Source: Cellulophaga algicola DSM 14237
Lineage (GTDB): Bacteria > Bacteroidota > Bacteroidia > Flavobacteriales > Flavobacteriaceae
Length of the DNA stretch: 64,000 nt
Reading direction: 5' to 3'
Assembly: GCF_000186265.1 (NCBI RefSeq)
Contig: NC_014934.1
Span: forward strand, 3,410,001-3,474,000
Positions 10,974 through 20,665 of the stretch are shown here, one piece after another (positions within the stretch are counted from its first letter, which is position 1; every line of letters starts with the position of its first letter). The translations under genes were made by a program, and so were the position numbers. The notes beneath the pieces were generated by a model that was given only the letters and a program-made list of their open reading frames with translations, was not told the origin of the DNA and searched no databases.

Positions 10974-12503
10974 ATGGGCGCAACAGATTATAAAAGTTTA
11001 GTAAACGATACGTTTAATGAGCTTGCAAAACATACAAAAGATCATGAGTTTAAACTGGCACCAAAAGAAGTGGGCCGTGTTACCAGTGTTTCCGCCGGAG
11101 TGGTAAAAGTATCAGGTTTACCAAACGTAGGTTATGAGGAGTTATTGAAGTTTCCTGGCAATTTGTACGGTATAGCATTTAGTATTGAAGAAGACGAAAT
11201 AGGCACTATACTTTTAGGAGAAGATTCTGATTTAAATGCTGGTGATCTTGTGGAACGCACAAATCGTGTAATGGATGTTCCTGTGGGTAAAGCGCTCCTT
11301 GGAAGAGTAATTGGACCTTTGGGACAACCTATGGATGAAAAAGGGGCTATTTCTTATGAAAAAAGATTACCTATAGAGCGGAGCGCCACACCTATTATGG
11401 ATCGTTCAGGCGTAAGTATACCTTTGCAAACGGGAATTAAGGTGATTGATGCACTAATCCCAATAGGGCGGGGACAACGAGAATTAATATTAGGTGACCG
11501 CCAAACAGGTAAGACTGCAATTGCTCTAGATACTATTGTCAATCAAAAAGATAAAGATGTTATCTGTGTCTATTGCGCTATTGGGCAACGGGCTTCTGCG
11601 GTAGCGAAAGTTGTTGCAGATTTAAAAGAAAATGGGGCAATGGAGTATACCATTGTCATGGTTACTGAAGGAAATGATTCTCCGGGACTTCAATATATTG
11701 CTCCCTACGCAGCCACTAGTATAGCTGAGTATTTTATGCAAAAAGGTAAAGATGTACTCATTGTATATGATGATTTAACGAACCACGCTAGAGCATATCG
11801 CGAGCTTTCACTTTTATTAAAAAGACCACCAGGGCGTGAGGCATTTCCTGGTGATATTTTTTATATCCATTCCAGATTATTGGAACGATCTACGCATTTG
11901 AGTGATGAACTTGGTGGCGGCTCATTGACCGCTCTTCCTATAATTGAAACCGAGGCACAGAACATATCGGCTTATATTCCTACCAATTTGATTTCAATTA
12001 CTGATGGGCAGATTTATCTATCCCCCAAACAATTTGAGTTGGGTATTTTACCTGCTGTTGAGGTAGGTAAATCGGTTTCTAGGGTGGGGGGTAAAGCGCA
12101 ATTACCTGCCTACAGAGCCATTGCAGGTGACTTAAAACTTGGGTTTTCACAATTTGAAGAACTGGAGACTTTTGCTCGCTTTGGCTCTCATTTAGACGAA
12201 GAAACCAAAAGTGTTATTGAACATGGTAAACGTATTCGAGAGATTCTCAAACAGAATGAATTACAACCTTTATCCGCATTGGAACAGATAGGTGTACTTC
12301 TAGCTTTAACAAATGGTCTTTTTGATACAATTTTATTAGAAAAAATGCGGGAAGCAGAAGCGGCAGTTATAAAAAGTATGGCTGCTTTGCCTGAAGCTGT
12401 TCAGAAAAGTTTGTATTCTAGTAAAGGAATAGAGGATACGGGTCAAGAAAGTATTTTAACGGCTGCAAAAATTGCACTTAAGGAATTTCAAAAAGCAGAG
12501 TAA
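10974..12503 (+). CDS. atpA: N-ATPase subunit alpha
   Basis: 509 aa F-type alpha subunit. The non-catalytic P-loop GDRQTGKT lies near residue 175, the arginine-finger motif [10 protein letters not shown] near 372, and the ATP synthase alpha/beta signature in [21 protein letters not shown]. It alternates with beta in the hexamer and supplies the arginine finger. The gene sits second to last in the operon, as in other N-ATPases. Full length, no lost motifs. Confidence 0.95.
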   Translation: MGATDYKSLVNDTFNELAKHTKDHEFKLAPKEVGRVTSVSAGVVKVSGLPNVGYEELLKFPGNLYGIAFSIEEDEIGTILLGEDSDLNAGDLVERTNRVMDVPVGKALLGRVIGPLGQPMDEKGAISYEKRLPIERSATPIMDRSGVSIPLQTGIKVIDALIPIGRGQRELILGDRQTGKTAIALDTIVNQKDKDVICVYCAIGQRASAVAKVVADLKENGAMEYTIVMVTEGNDSPGLQYIAPYAATSIAEYFMQKGKDVLIVYDDLTNHARAYRELSLLLKRPPGREAFPGDIFYIHSRLLERSTHLSDELGGGSLTALPIIETEAQNISAYIPTNLISITDGQIYLSPKQFELGILPAVEVGKSVSRVGGKAQLPAYRAIAGDLKLGFSQFEELETFARFGSHLDEETKSVIEHGKRIREILKQNELQPLSALEQIGVLLALTNGLFDTILLEKMREAEAAVIKSMAALPEAVQKSLYSSKGIEDTGQESILTAAKIALKEFQKAE

Positions 12504-12523
12504 ATCAAAAATAAAACACCACA

Positions 12524-13420
12524 ATGGATTCGCTAGAAAGCTTAACAAGACAGATTGCAGGGGCCAAAGATCTAGATTCAATAGTGCGTACTATGAAGGC
12601 AATGGCAGCAGCCAATATTGGTCAATATGAAATAGCCATGGAGTCGTTGGGTGATTACTGGACAAACGTTTCTTTAGGGCTCGTAGCCTATTTAAAAAAT
12701 ATTGGATTAGAGAACCTTGATGTACAACCAAATAACGAGACTAAAAAGACTAACAAATCTGTTTGTGCTATTGTTTTTGGTTCAGATCAAGGTTTTGTAG
12801 GGCAATTCAATGACTCGCTTTCGCAATATGTTTTAAAATCTTTAGGAACTCATCAGGGTAGAACAGAAATATGGACTGTTGGTGTTCGTGTTCCATTACT
12901 GTTAACGGATATGGGGCTTACGGTTACGAAACAATTTGATCTTCCAAACTCAATCAAGGCTATCACTGCTCTTATTGGATCAATCTTGGTGCAGGTAGAG
13001 GAAAACCGCGAAAAAGGAAACGTGGATGAGTATTACCTTTTCCATAACCATTTGATAAACGAAGGGTCTTACGAACAGGAAAAATCACGTTTATTTCCAT
13101 TAGATGCAAAATGGCTCCAAGAAAAAGGACAGTTAAAATGGCCTACTCAAAAACAACCAGAGGTTATTGGAGATAGTGGTAAGCTCATACGTCGCTTAAT
13201 TAGGGAATATCTTTTTGTTACACTGTATAAGACTTGTACGGAATCATTAGCTAGTGAAAATTTAAGTCGGTTGAATGCCATGCAACGAGCAGAAAAAAAT
13301 ATTGAAGAATTGCTTGATGAAATTGGACATACATACCATCGTTTAAGACAAAGTTCAATAGATGAAGAACTTTTTGATGTAGTCTCTGGTTTTACTGCGT
13401 TGAAAAAAGAAAAAGAATAG
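12524..13420 (+). CDS. atpG: N-ATPase subunit gamma
   Basis: 298 aa gamma rotor subunit. The N-terminal helix LTRQIAGAKDLDSIVRTMKA and the C-terminal helix RLNAMQRAEKNIEELLDEI form the coiled-coil shaft; the middle contains a Rossmann-like part with IVFGSDQGFVGQFN. The sequence is divergent from housekeeping gamma subunits, as usual in N-ATPases. It closes the operon and is followed by a long inverted repeat. Confidence 0.88.
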   Translation: MDSLESLTRQIAGAKDLDSIVRTMKAMAAANIGQYEIAMESLGDYWTNVSLGLVAYLKNIGLENLDVQPNNETKKTNKSVCAIVFGSDQGFVGQFNDSLSQYVLKSLGTHQGRTEIWTVGVRVPLLLTDMGLTVTKQFDLPNSIKAITALIGSILVQVEENREKGNVDEYYLFHNHLINEGSYEQEKSRLFPLDAKWLQEKGQLKWPTQKQPEVIGDSGKLIRRLIREYLFVTLYKTCTESLASENLSRLNAMQRAEKNIEELLDEIGHTYHRLRQSSIDEELFDVVSGFTALKKEKE

Positions 13421-13431
13421 ATTATAAATTA

Positions 13432-13490
13432 AAAACTATTTTAAAATGAATCACGATTTTTAGTACTGTGACAAATTTTAAAATAGTTTT
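13432..13490. terminator. Long AT-rich inverted repeat, likely bidirectional terminator
   Basis: Two perfect 16-nt arms, AAAACTATTTTAAAAT (13432-13447) and its complement (13475-13490), enclose a 27-nt loop. They lie between the convergent atpG and FMN-binding genes. There is no G+C-rich core, so the hairpin would be stable by length only. It is most simply a two-way terminator. Confidence 0.5.
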
Positions 13491-13543
13491 AGATTTGTAT
13501 CAACATCAAGAATTGATTCTCAATTTAATAGAGAAACTTTTTT

Positions 13544-13996
13544 CTAGGTTTCACGACGCTTACCTGTAACTTCAAGAATATTGATTTTATAAACAATAGG
13601 ATTTCCTCTAGTGTATGATTTGCTTGAAAATTCATTGATAAACTCCACACTTTTATGTTCTTTTTGTTTTATGATATCTTTTATGCCTTCTGTAAATAGG
13701 TGTAGTTTTTGCTTAGCAGAACTTCCTTCAAGTTCCTCAAAAGTTCCATGTACTTGTGCAGATTCCCAGTTCACCATAGATTCTATTTGTTCCACAACGA
13801 TAGAAACTGCAGCGTTTTTTCGCATGGCATCTATTTTGTGCCCCGCTGCAGTATAACTTATAATGCTATTATCTTCAGGATCAAAAAAATAGGTAATCGG
13901 AATCACATAAGGTTTGTCATCTGAAATATAGGCAAGATGGCCTTTGTAATTATCTCTAAGAATAGTAATGCTTTCACTAACTGATATGTCCATCAT
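13544..13996 (-). CDS. Pyridoxamine 5'-phosphate oxidase-like FMN-binding protein
   Basis: 150 aa split beta-barrel protein. The pattern GHLAYISDDKPYVIPITYFF followed by HKIDAMRKNAAVSIVVEQ is typical of small FMN- or F420-binding proteins of the pyridoxamine-phosphate oxidase/nitroimidazole-resistance (NimA) type. It probably binds FMN and reduces or binds a small molecule, but the substrate cannot be told. It stands alone on the minus strand, between the N-ATPase and enolase. Two adjacent ATG codons begin the frame; the first is used. No clear Crp/Fnr-type site precedes it. Confidence 0.75.
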   Translation of the reverse strand: MMDISVSESITILRDNYKGHLAYISDDKPYVIPITYFFDPEDNSIISYTAAGHKIDAMRKNAAVSIVVEQIESMVNWESAQVHGTFEELEGSSAKQKLHLFTEGIKDIIKQKEHKSVEFINEFSSKSYTRGNPIVYKINILEVTGKRRET

Positions 13997-14087
13997 ATTT
14001 TTCTTGTATAAAATGAATGTTTTAAAAAATAAAAATTAAAGTTTTAACAACCTAAGCTCCTTATTAAAAATAGGTTCAGGATTTAAT

Positions 14088-15359
14088 CTATTTCCAACGA
14101 TATTCTGCGCGTCCTTTAAGCTCGTGTTCTATTTCCAACAAACGGTTGTATTTGGAAACCCTTTCGCCTCTGCAAGCTGAACCTGCTTTTAAATGACCAC
14201 CATCCATAGCCACAGCAAAATCGGCTAAAAAAGTATCTTCGGTTTCCCCTGAGCGGTGCGATAAAAAATAGCGCCACCCAGCTTCACGGCACATTTGCAC
14301 CGCTTCTATCGTTTCTGTAACTGACCCAATCTGGTTTAGTTTGATAAGAGCCGAATTAGCAGTTTTTTCACTGATGCCTCTGCTGATATATTTTCTATTG
14401 GTAACAAAAATGTCATCGCCTACCACTTCTATTTTATCCCCGAATTTCTTAGTGAATTTTGAAAACCCGTCCCAATCACCTTCAGAAAGTGGATCTTCCC
14501 AAGAGATAATAGGATATTTTTTTAACCATTCACCAGACAGGTCAATAAGCTGATCAGTTGTCATTTTACCAGCACCAGACTTGGTAAGGTCATACTTGTC
14601 GTCCAAATTTGGAGAAAAGGAATTGGCAGCACTATCAATAGCAATAGATAAATCCTTACCAGATTGGTATCCTGCTTGTTCAATAGCTTTGATAATAAAT
14701 TCTATGGCAATTTCATTGCTTGCGCAATTGGGAGCGAACCCGCCTTCATCACCAACACTGGTTGCAAGGCCTTTATCTTTCAATATTTTTTTGAGTACAT
14801 GAAAAGTTTCTGCAACATAACGAAGCCCTTCCTTAAAATTTGGAGCTCCGTGTGGTACTAGCATGAATTCTTGAAAGTCTACACTATTATCTGCATGTTC
14901 GCCACCATTAAGTATATTCATGCAAGGCACGGGAATACGTAAGGTATTGGACCCTCCCAAATAACGATATAACGGAAGGTTAGATGACACGGCTGCTGCT
15001 TTAGCAACCGCCATAGAAACGCCTAAAATGGCATTAGCACCAAGCTTAGATTTATTTTCGGTACCATCTAGCTCAATCATAGTGTAATCAATAGCTTTTT
15101 GGTCAACTGCATGCATTCCTGTTAAGGCTGTAGCTATCTTTTTATTAACGTTTTCTACGGCCTTTTGAACGCCTTTTCCATTGTAGCGTTTTTCATCATC
15201 ACGAAGTTCTAACGCTTCGTTCAGACCGGTTGATGCTCCTGAGGGTACTGAGGCAGAAGTTTTGGTGCCATCGTCTAAAGTTACATACGCACGTAGTGTA
15301 GGATTTCCTCGAGAGTCTAATATCTCGAGAGCCGAAATTGATGTGATTTTTGAATTCAT
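14088..15359 (-). CDS. eno: Enolase
   Basis: 423 aa, full-length enolase converting 2-phosphoglycerate to PEP. Features are the N-terminal ALEILDSRGNPTLRAYV, the acid/base residues in VGDEGGFAPN, the Mg2+ ligands in SWEDPLSEGDWDG and GDDIFVTN, and the signature LIKLNQIGSVTETIEA with the catalytic Lys. It supplies the step between gpmA and ppsA of the operon at 0-6.5 kb, yet is transcribed alone from its own Crp/Fnr-type promoter. Whether the genome has another enolase is not visible here. Confidence 0.96.
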   Translation of the reverse strand: MNSKITSISALEILDSRGNPTLRAYVTLDDGTKTSASVPSGASTGLNEALELRDDEKRYNGKGVQKAVENVNKKIATALTGMHAVDQKAIDYTMIELDGTENKSKLGANAILGVSMAVAKAAAVSSNLPLYRYLGGSNTLRIPVPCMNILNGGEHADNSVDFQEFMLVPHGAPNFKEGLRYVAETFHVLKKILKDKGLATSVGDEGGFAPNCASNEIAIEFIIKAIEQAGYQSGKDLSIAIDSAANSFSPNLDDKYDLTKSGAGKMTTDQLIDLSGEWLKKYPIISWEDPLSEGDWDGFSKFTKKFGDKIEVVGDDIFVTNRKYISRGISEKTANSALIKLNQIGSVTETIEAVQMCREAGWRYFLSHRSGETEDTFLADFAVAMDGGHLKAGSACRGERVSKYNRLLEIEHELKGRAEYRWK

Positions 15360-15462
15360 TTTACTGAAAATATAGTGTTACTTTTTTCTTTCACTTTGAT
15401 AAAAATATTCGTAATAATCAATAGCGGAAGCGCTTCTTTTCGTCCGTTGTTGTTTTATAGGA

Positions 15463-15505
15463 TGAAGGTATTGCAGTATTTAAAAAAGAAACATGATACA
15501 AATCA
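15463..15505 (-). promoter_or_regulatory. Enolase promoter: Crp/Fnr-type site plus -7 box
   Basis: The palindrome TGATACAAATCA (15494-15505) lies exactly 23 nt from the octamer that reads TACCTTCA on the minus strand (15463-15470), one mismatch to TAnnTTTR. The start would be near 15458, leaving a leader of about 100 nt before the enolase ATG. Confidence 0.6.
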
Positions 15506-15540
15506 TGAACGCATAAGTTAGAAATTGACTGAATACTTTT

Positions 15541-16524
15541 TTAGTTATTCTTTTCTTCTTTTTCTTTCTGTCTTTCCTGTTTTTTGAAATAACCACGGGT
15601 TAGAAAATTATGCTTCAAGGCTTCCATGTTTTCATTGAATTTGGCAACCCCTTCATCTACATTTTTCATTGAGTTTTGAAGCTGATGCACCAGAGTGGTG
15701 TCTGTAGATAGATAGTTAATAGCTCCATCACCGTCATTTATACGACCAGCAACAGTATTGAGATTTTTAGCTGTTTTCTCAATTTCAATTGATGAATTTT
15801 CTAAATGGGTAAGTACACTACGAATTTTTGCACCTGAGAGCGAATCACCTAATAGGGTTCCAACCACACTTTCTTTTGTGTCAAAAGTTGCTACAAGTGC
15901 ATTTAGTTTGCGCATGGTTAGTTGCGCATCAGTACTTGTGTATTTAAGGTTGATTACCGTTTGGTTTAAATTATCACCCATAATCGTATCATTAAGCAGA
16001 CGACCTAAAGTACCTTTTCCTCCATTTATAGAACGTGTAATAGTTAATAATTGTTCTGTTAATAGTGCTGCATTTTCGTTGGTTACATTTAAAGTATTCA
16101 ACATATCTGATGTGGCAGCATTGCTAAAAGATTTTAGTTCATCACCAGACTTAACATAGGGCGCTTCGCCCACACCAGGAACAATATTAATAATCATACT
16201 CCCTACCAACCCGTCTGACCCAATATTGGCGATTGAATTTTTTTTGATATGCTTTTGCATTTTATTGTCAATGAGCATACCTACCTGTATGGTGGTGTCA
16301 TTGATCATTTCAATATCTTTTACCGTACCAATACTAATTCCTGCATAGCGAACATTATTACCGTTCTGAAGCCCACGTATGTTGTTAAATGTAACGTTGA
16401 GGGTAAAGGTATTTCCGAACATATTTTGTTTGTTCCCAATCATATAGATGACTAGGATTAACAATACCGATCCTATGAGAACAAAAAGTCCTAATCTTAT
16501 TTTTTCCGATGCTGATTTTTCCAT
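15541..16524 (-). CDS. mlaD: MlaD/MCE-family substrate-binding protein
   Basis: 327 aa. One N-terminal membrane anchor (LGLFVLIGSVLLILVIYMIG, about residues 12-31) is followed by an MCE domain (FNNIRGLQNGNNVRYAGISI through VKDIEMINDTTIQVGM) and a long helical tail. It is the periplasmic lipid-binding ring subunit of an Mla-type ABC importer that keeps the outer membrane asymmetric. It is last of three genes, 3 bp behind mlaF. The tail ends in a Lys/Glu-rich stretch. Confidence 0.9.
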   Translation of the reverse strand: MEKSASEKIRLGLFVLIGSVLLILVIYMIGNKQNMFGNTFTLNVTFNNIRGLQNGNNVRYAGISIGTVKDIEMINDTTIQVGMLIDNKMQKHIKKNSIANIGSDGLVGSMIINIVPGVGEAPYVKSGDELKSFSNAATSDMLNTLNVTNENAALLTEQLLTITRSINGGKGTLGRLLNDTIMGDNLNQTVINLKYTSTDAQLTMRKLNALVATFDTKESVVGTLLGDSLSGAKIRSVLTHLENSSIEIEKTAKNLNTVAGRINDGDGAINYLSTDTTLVHQLQNSMKNVDEGVAKFNENMEALKHNFLTRGYFKKQERQKEKEEKNN

Positions 16525-16527
16525 ACT

Positions 16528-17310
16528 TTATTTTTTAAAAAAGGCTTCTACTTTAGGGTCGTTTGATTGTATCAAATCGGTGTATTTACCTTCAACATAA
16601 TTTATACCATCTACCAATAATATCATCCGGTCAGAAATGACTCTAGCACAATCCACATCATGGGTAATGATCAATGAAGAAGTACCATATTTTATCTGAA
16701 TGTTACGCATTAATTCAATAATTTCTTTGGATGTAATAGGATCTAATCCAGTTGTAGGTTCATCGTAAAGAATAATTTTAGGTTGTAAAATAAGGGTACG
16801 AGCCAAGGCAATTCTTCTTTGCATACCTCCAGATAATTCCTCAGGCATTAAGTCAATTGTATTAGCCAGACCAACACTTTCCAAGGCATCCATTACCAGA
16901 GGAGTAGTATCTTTTATTTTACCAAACTTTTCTTTATGTCGCCGCATTGGGAATTCTAAATTTTCCCGTACGGTCATGGAATCATAAAGTGCACTTCCTT
17001 GAAATAAAAATCCAATATCGGACCTGAGTACATCTAAGGTCTCCCTATCTAAGTTTTTTATTTCTTTACCCAAAACAGAAATGTATCCACTATCTGGTTG
17101 CATTAAACCGACTAGACATTTTATCATTACCGATTTTCCAGAGCCAGACTTACCCATGACTACAAGATTTTCACCCTTGTAAAGCTCCATATGAAATCCG
17201 TTCAGCACCTTATGGTCCCCAAAAGTTTTATAGAGATCTTTGATTTCTATAATGACTTCCTTTTGTTCTGAAGTATTTTCCATTACGTCTATGTTCTTTT
17301 GATCTCTCAT
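16528..17310 (-). CDS. mlaF: Mla-type ABC transporter ATP-binding protein
   Basis: 260 aa ABC ATPase. Walker A GKSGSGKS near residue 54, signature LSGGMQRRIALART near 160 and Walker B IILYDEPTTGLDP near 180 are intact. It powers phospholipid movement between outer and inner membranes together with MlaE and MlaD. Its ATG overlaps the last base of mlaE, so the two are coupled. The first dozen residues before the ABC core are variable, and a later Met at position 10 could also be the start. Confidence 0.92.
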   Translation of the reverse strand: MRDQKNIDVMENTSEQKEVIIEIKDLYKTFGDHKVLNGFHMELYKGENLVVMGKSGSGKSVMIKCLVGLMQPDSGYISVLGKEIKNLDRETLDVLRSDIGFLFQGSALYDSMTVRENLEFPMRRHKEKFGKIKDTTPLVMDALESVGLANTIDLMPEELSGGMQRRIALARTLILQPKIILYDEPTTGLDPITSKEIIELMRNIQIKYGTSSLIITHDVDCARVISDRMILLVDGINYVEGKYTDLIQSNDPKVEAFFKK

Positions 17311-18086
17311 TACACATCAAAAAATATGTTGGATATAAAAACAGCCACAAAATCTATGACAAATAAAAGTAATGAGGTCATTACTACCGCTGTATTAGCG
17401 GCAATACCAACACCTGCAGTACCTTTTTTACAGTAATACCCTTTAAAACAACCAACCAATCCAATAGCAAAACCAAAGAAAAATGTTTTAATGATGGCAG
17501 GGATTAAATCGGTATAAGATAGGGCATCAAAAATGGTATTGAAATACAATTGAAAAGATACGTTTCCTTTTATGTTTTCAATTAAGGCCGAACCAAAAAG
17601 AGATACGGCATCACTTAAAATAACCAATAACGGAAGCATAAGTATAGAAGCCATAACCCTCGTGACTACTAAATATTTAAAGGGATTGGTACCAGAGACT
17701 TCCATAGCATCAATCTGTTCGGTTACGCGCATGGAGCCTAGTTCAGCACCTATTCCCGAAGAAATTCTACCAGCACAGACCAAAGCCGTTATAACAGGAC
17801 CCAGCTCGCGTACGATTGAAATTCCCACCATATTGGGCATCCAAGAAATAGCCCCAAATTGAATCATTGTTGGTCGTGACTGTAAATCTAAAACCAAACC
17901 TATTATAAAGCCTGTAACCAAAACCAAGGTTAGCGATCTGTTCCCTATTTGATAACATTGCCGTAAAAATTCATTGAATTCAAAGGGCGGGCGTAATGCT
18001 TCCCTAAAGAAACGACCCGAAAAATAGGTGAGTTCTCCAATCTCAGTGAGCGCTTGCTTTATTTTTTTTGGCGTCTTGAATTTCAA
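17310..18086 (-). CDS. mlaE: Mla-type ABC transporter permease
   Basis: 258 aa MlaE-family permease with about five membrane helices. Conserved stretches are VRELGPVITALVCAGRISSG and AELGSMRVTEQIDAMEVSG, the latter being the cytoplasmic coupling region. It forms the inner-membrane channel of the phospholipid transport complex. First gene of mlaE-mlaF-mlaD, driven by a strong Crp/Fnr-type promoter at 18121-18163. The mla operon of Bacteroidota commonly has these three genes only. Confidence 0.92.
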   Translation of the reverse strand: MKFKTPKKIKQALTEIGELTYFSGRFFREALRPPFEFNEFLRQCYQIGNRSLTLVLVTGFIIGLVLDLQSRPTMIQFGAISWMPNMVGISIVRELGPVITALVCAGRISSGIGAELGSMRVTEQIDAMEVSGTNPFKYLVVTRVMASILMLPLLVILSDAVSLFGSALIENIKGNVSFQLYFNTIFDALSYTDLIPAIIKTFFFGFAIGLVGCFKGYYCKKGTAGVGIAANTAVVMTSLLLFVIDFVAVFISNIFFDV

Positions 18087-18120
18087 ATCTATTGTATGAA
18101 TTTATACCTGTGAGTAACTT

Positions 18121-18163
18121 CAAAATTAAAGAACCTCCAATGAAGTTAGAATGACTTGGGTCA
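18121..18163 (-). promoter_or_regulatory. mla promoter: Crp/Fnr-type site plus -7 box
   Basis: TGACTTGGGTCA (18152-18163) is separated by exactly 23 nt from TAATTTTG read on the minus strand (18121-18128), a perfect TAnnTTTG element. Predicted start near 18116, about 30 nt before mlaE. The palindrome centre falls at about -41.5. Confidence 0.8.
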
Positions 18164-18199
18164 TCCCTAATAAAATAAATTAATAATGTTTTTAAGAAC

Positions 18200-18242
18200 T
18201 GATCTGTGTCATTCGCAATTTAATGAGCAATGTTTAGTTTTG
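18200..18242 (+). promoter_or_regulatory. clc promoter: Crp/Fnr-type site plus -7 box
   Basis: TGATCTGTGTCA (18200-18211), 23 nt, then TAGTTTTG (18235-18242), a perfect TAnnTTTG. Predicted start near 18247, about 36 nt before the clc ATG. Together with the mla element it gives each divergent promoter its own operator. Confidence 0.8.
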
Positions 18243-18282
18243 TCGCACCATGCTTAAGTAGAAACTAGTTTAAAGATAGTCC

Positions 18283-19608
18283 ATGAACAATAGAAAAGTA
18301 ACCCGTGCACGGTATAGGTTTGTAGCTCTAGATGTTAGTAAGTATAGACTTTTATTTATTGCACTTTTAGTGGGTTTGGGTACTGGACTTTTAAGTTCGC
18401 TTTTTAGGCTTATTCTTGCTCGTTTAGCTACGTTTAGAACAACGTTTCAAATAGGTGAGATTGATCAGGGCTGGCAAGACTGGCTATGGCCTATGCTTTT
18501 TACTTTTTTCGGTATTTGGTTTTCAATATTTTTAGTAAAAAAATATGCTCCTGAAACTGCTGGTAGTGGTATTCAAGAAATTGAAGGAGCTTTAGATGGT
18601 TTAAGACCAATTAGATGGCGCAAGGTTTTACCTGTTAAATTCATCGCTTCGCTATTTTCTCTAAGCAGTGGATTGTTATTGGGGCGTGAAGGACCAACCG
18701 TTCAGATAGGTGCTAATGTAGGCAAAATGGCCGATGATATCTTTAAGCAACCGGTAGAAGAAGATAATCCTTTAATTTCGGCAGGTGCGGCATCGGGCTT
18801 AGCAAGTGCTTTTAACGCGCCTTTTGCAGGAATAATTTTCGTTATTGAAGAGATGAATGGTCATTTTAAGTTTAATTTTTATTCTGTGGCGGCGCTTATG
18901 ATTGGTGCAGGTTCTGCAGATATGGTAGTCCGATTACTGGTTGGAGGTGGGCCAATTCTTAAAACAACTATTTTCACCTTTGAAGAATTATCGGGTATAT
19001 GGTTGTTTGTATTGTTGGGCCTCGTGCTTAGCGTTGTCGGAATTATGTTTAATAAATTTTTAATTAAATCTTTAGATTTATTTAAAAAACTGAAGGTAAG
19101 CTATATTACCATTGCGCTGTGTATGGCCTTTATTATTACTGCCGTAGGCTTATATTCAGAAGATATGATTGGGGCAGGTTACACTACCATTTCACACGTT
19201 TATAATAGTTCTTTTACGTTGAAATTTCTTCTGGCATTATTTGTTGTACGTTTTATTCTATCTATTCTTAGTTACGGTTCAGGAGTACCTGGAGGTATTT
19301 TTACCCCTTTGATAACCTTAGGGATAATTTTAGGAATGCTCTTTGGGGGTATAGCGCAATACTTTTTTCCAGACCTTGTACCTGATCCTGCTATTTTTGG
19401 CGTTGCCGGTATGGCGGGTATTTTTGCTTCCACCATCAGGGCTCCACTTACGGGGTTAGCGCTTTCTGTAGAAATGACAGCAAATTATGAGTTGATATTA
19501 CCATTGATTTTTACAGCGGTAACGGCATCCGTATGTACTACAATGTTGGGCAATACGCCTATATATGCAACCCTGTTGAAACGTGCTTTACAGACTGAAA
19601 AATTCTAA
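18283..19608 (+). CDS. ClC-type chloride/proton antiporter
   Basis: 441 aa ClC family membrane protein. Selectivity-filter motifs are present: AGSGIQE (Ser), GREGPTVQIG with the gating Glu, and GGIFTP. The second Glu needed for H+ coupling (E203 of E. coli ClC-ec1) appears in FVIEEMNGHF, so an H+/Cl- antiporter is more likely than a channel. No C-terminal CBS domains. Role inferred: charge balance and acid tolerance when fermentation acidifies the cell. It has its own Crp/Fnr-type promoter, divergent from mla. Confidence 0.92.
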   Translation: MNNRKVTRARYRFVALDVSKYRLLFIALLVGLGTGLLSSLFRLILARLATFRTTFQIGEIDQGWQDWLWPMLFTFFGIWFSIFLVKKYAPETAGSGIQEIEGALDGLRPIRWRKVLPVKFIASLFSLSSGLLLGREGPTVQIGANVGKMADDIFKQPVEEDNPLISAGAASGLASAFNAPFAGIIFVIEEMNGHFKFNFYSVAALMIGAGSADMVVRLLVGGGPILKTTIFTFEELSGIWLFVLLGLVLSVVGIMFNKFLIKSLDLFKKLKVSYITIALCMAFIITAVGLYSEDMIGAGYTTISHVYNSSFTLKFLLALFVVRFILSILSYGSGVPGGIFTPLITLGIILGMLFGGIAQYFFPDLVPDPAIFGVAGMAGIFASTIRAPLTGLALSVEMTANYELILPLIFTAVTASVCTTMLGNTPIYATLLKRALQTEKF

Positions 19609-19688
19609 TATCAGCTTAAGATGGAATTGCAATGTAAATCCAAAAATAATCTAAATGCTGAGAAAAAAATATCAATATTTTTCGAACC

Positions 19689-19731
19689 TGATCTATATCA
19701 GGGAATCAATAATTTAAACAACATAGTTTTG
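19689..19731 (+). promoter_or_regulatory. crpA promoter: Crp/Fnr-type site plus -7 box
   Basis: TGATCTATATCA (19689-19700), 23 nt, then TAGTTTTG (19724-19731), both perfect. Predicted start near 19736, about 22 nt before the crpA ATG. It suggests that crpA is itself under another Crp/Fnr regulator or autoregulated. Confidence 0.8.
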
Positions 19732-19757
19732 ATTAAATAATTTCAAATACCTTAGTT

Positions 19758-20465
19758 ATGAGCCCAGAGAACACTCACTTCGTACGATACTTGGAATCAC
19801 TTAAAGCATCTTCTTTTTTTTTAGATGTTCATAGTACTTCCTTGAAAACACTATTGGCCCAGATGGTTCCTGAAAAGTGGAGTTTGAATACGCTTAAAAA
19901 TAGCTCCGATTTTACAAATTCATTTCACTTTATAGTATCGGGAAGACTTAAAGGGTATAAGGTTAATGCTAATAGTGGCAGGGAGCATACCATCTTTATA
20001 CTGAAAAAAGGAGATGTGTTTGATCTACTGCAATTAATGGATGAAGAATCTCACGATATCTATTGGGAAGCTATGGACGAATTGGAAGTTTTAAAAATTG
20101 ATGTAGACACGATTCGTCAGTGGATTGTATCGCTCCCAACTATGGTGAATACGTTAATGCATTATATGGCGAAGAGAATGCGTAGATTAGAGGAGGCAGC
20201 AACTGACATATCATTGCATAGCACCCTTGTGCGGCTTTCAGGCCTGCTTTTAATGTATATGAATGACGAGAGTCAGAAATTAGAAACTATAAATAACCTT
20301 CCCAACGATGAAATTGCTCGTTTAATAGGAACCACAAGACCTGTAGTGAATAGACATATTCAACAATTAAAAAAATGTGGAGCTATTTCTGTACGACGTA
20401 AACATATAGATGTTCAGAATCGGTTATTATTAGTTTCAATTGCTCAAGAGAAATATATTTTTTAG
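19758..20465 (+). CDS. Crp/Fnr-family transcription regulator (crpA in this report)
   Basis: 235 aa. N-terminal cyclic-nucleotide-type beta barrel (about residues 20-130), dimer helix, and a C-terminal winged helix. The recognition helix reads GTTRPVVNRHIQQL, which differs from the E-x-x-S-R pattern of FNR and from the R-E-x-x-x-R pattern of CRP. Only one cysteine occurs, near the end, so no Fe-S cluster of the FNR kind is possible. It lies between its TGAY-N4-RTCA promoter and a group of TGYTAC-N4-GTAGCA promoters. I infer that it binds the second motif; the signal it senses is unknown. Confidence 0.9.
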   Translation: MSPENTHFVRYLESLKASSFFLDVHSTSLKTLLAQMVPEKWSLNTLKNSSDFTNSFHFIVSGRLKGYKVNANSGREHTIFILKKGDVFDLLQLMDEESHDIYWEAMDELEVLKIDVDTIRQWIVSLPTMVNTLMHYMAKRMRRLEEAATDISLHSTLVRLSGLLLMYMNDESQKLETINNLPNDEIARLIGTTRPVVNRHIQQLKKCGAISVRRKHIDVQNRLLLVSIAQEKYIF

Positions 20466-20578
20466 TTTATCATTTTTTTTTATTTCAAAAGAGATTCATT
20501 GTTTAGAAAATAATACTATTAGAACCTATTTTAGATTATACCTATTAGATTTATTTCTTTAAAATATATTCTTTTAAC

Positions 20579-20623
20579 TGCTACTTTGGTAGCAGAGTTA
20601 GTAGCCAAAGATATTTAATTTTA
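20579..20623 (+). promoter_or_regulatory. Second-motif promoter upstream of HdeD-like gene
   Basis: The 16-bp palindrome TGCTACTTTGGTAGCA (20579-20594; 18 bp with flanks) lies 21 nt before TAATTTTA (20616-20623). The centre-to-box distance, 36.5 nt to the last base, equals that of the TGAY-type promoters. Predicted start near 20628. Confidence 0.75.
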
Positions 20624-20665
20624 CAATGCGTAATACATTAAATGTTAATCTTAAAATAAACAATA

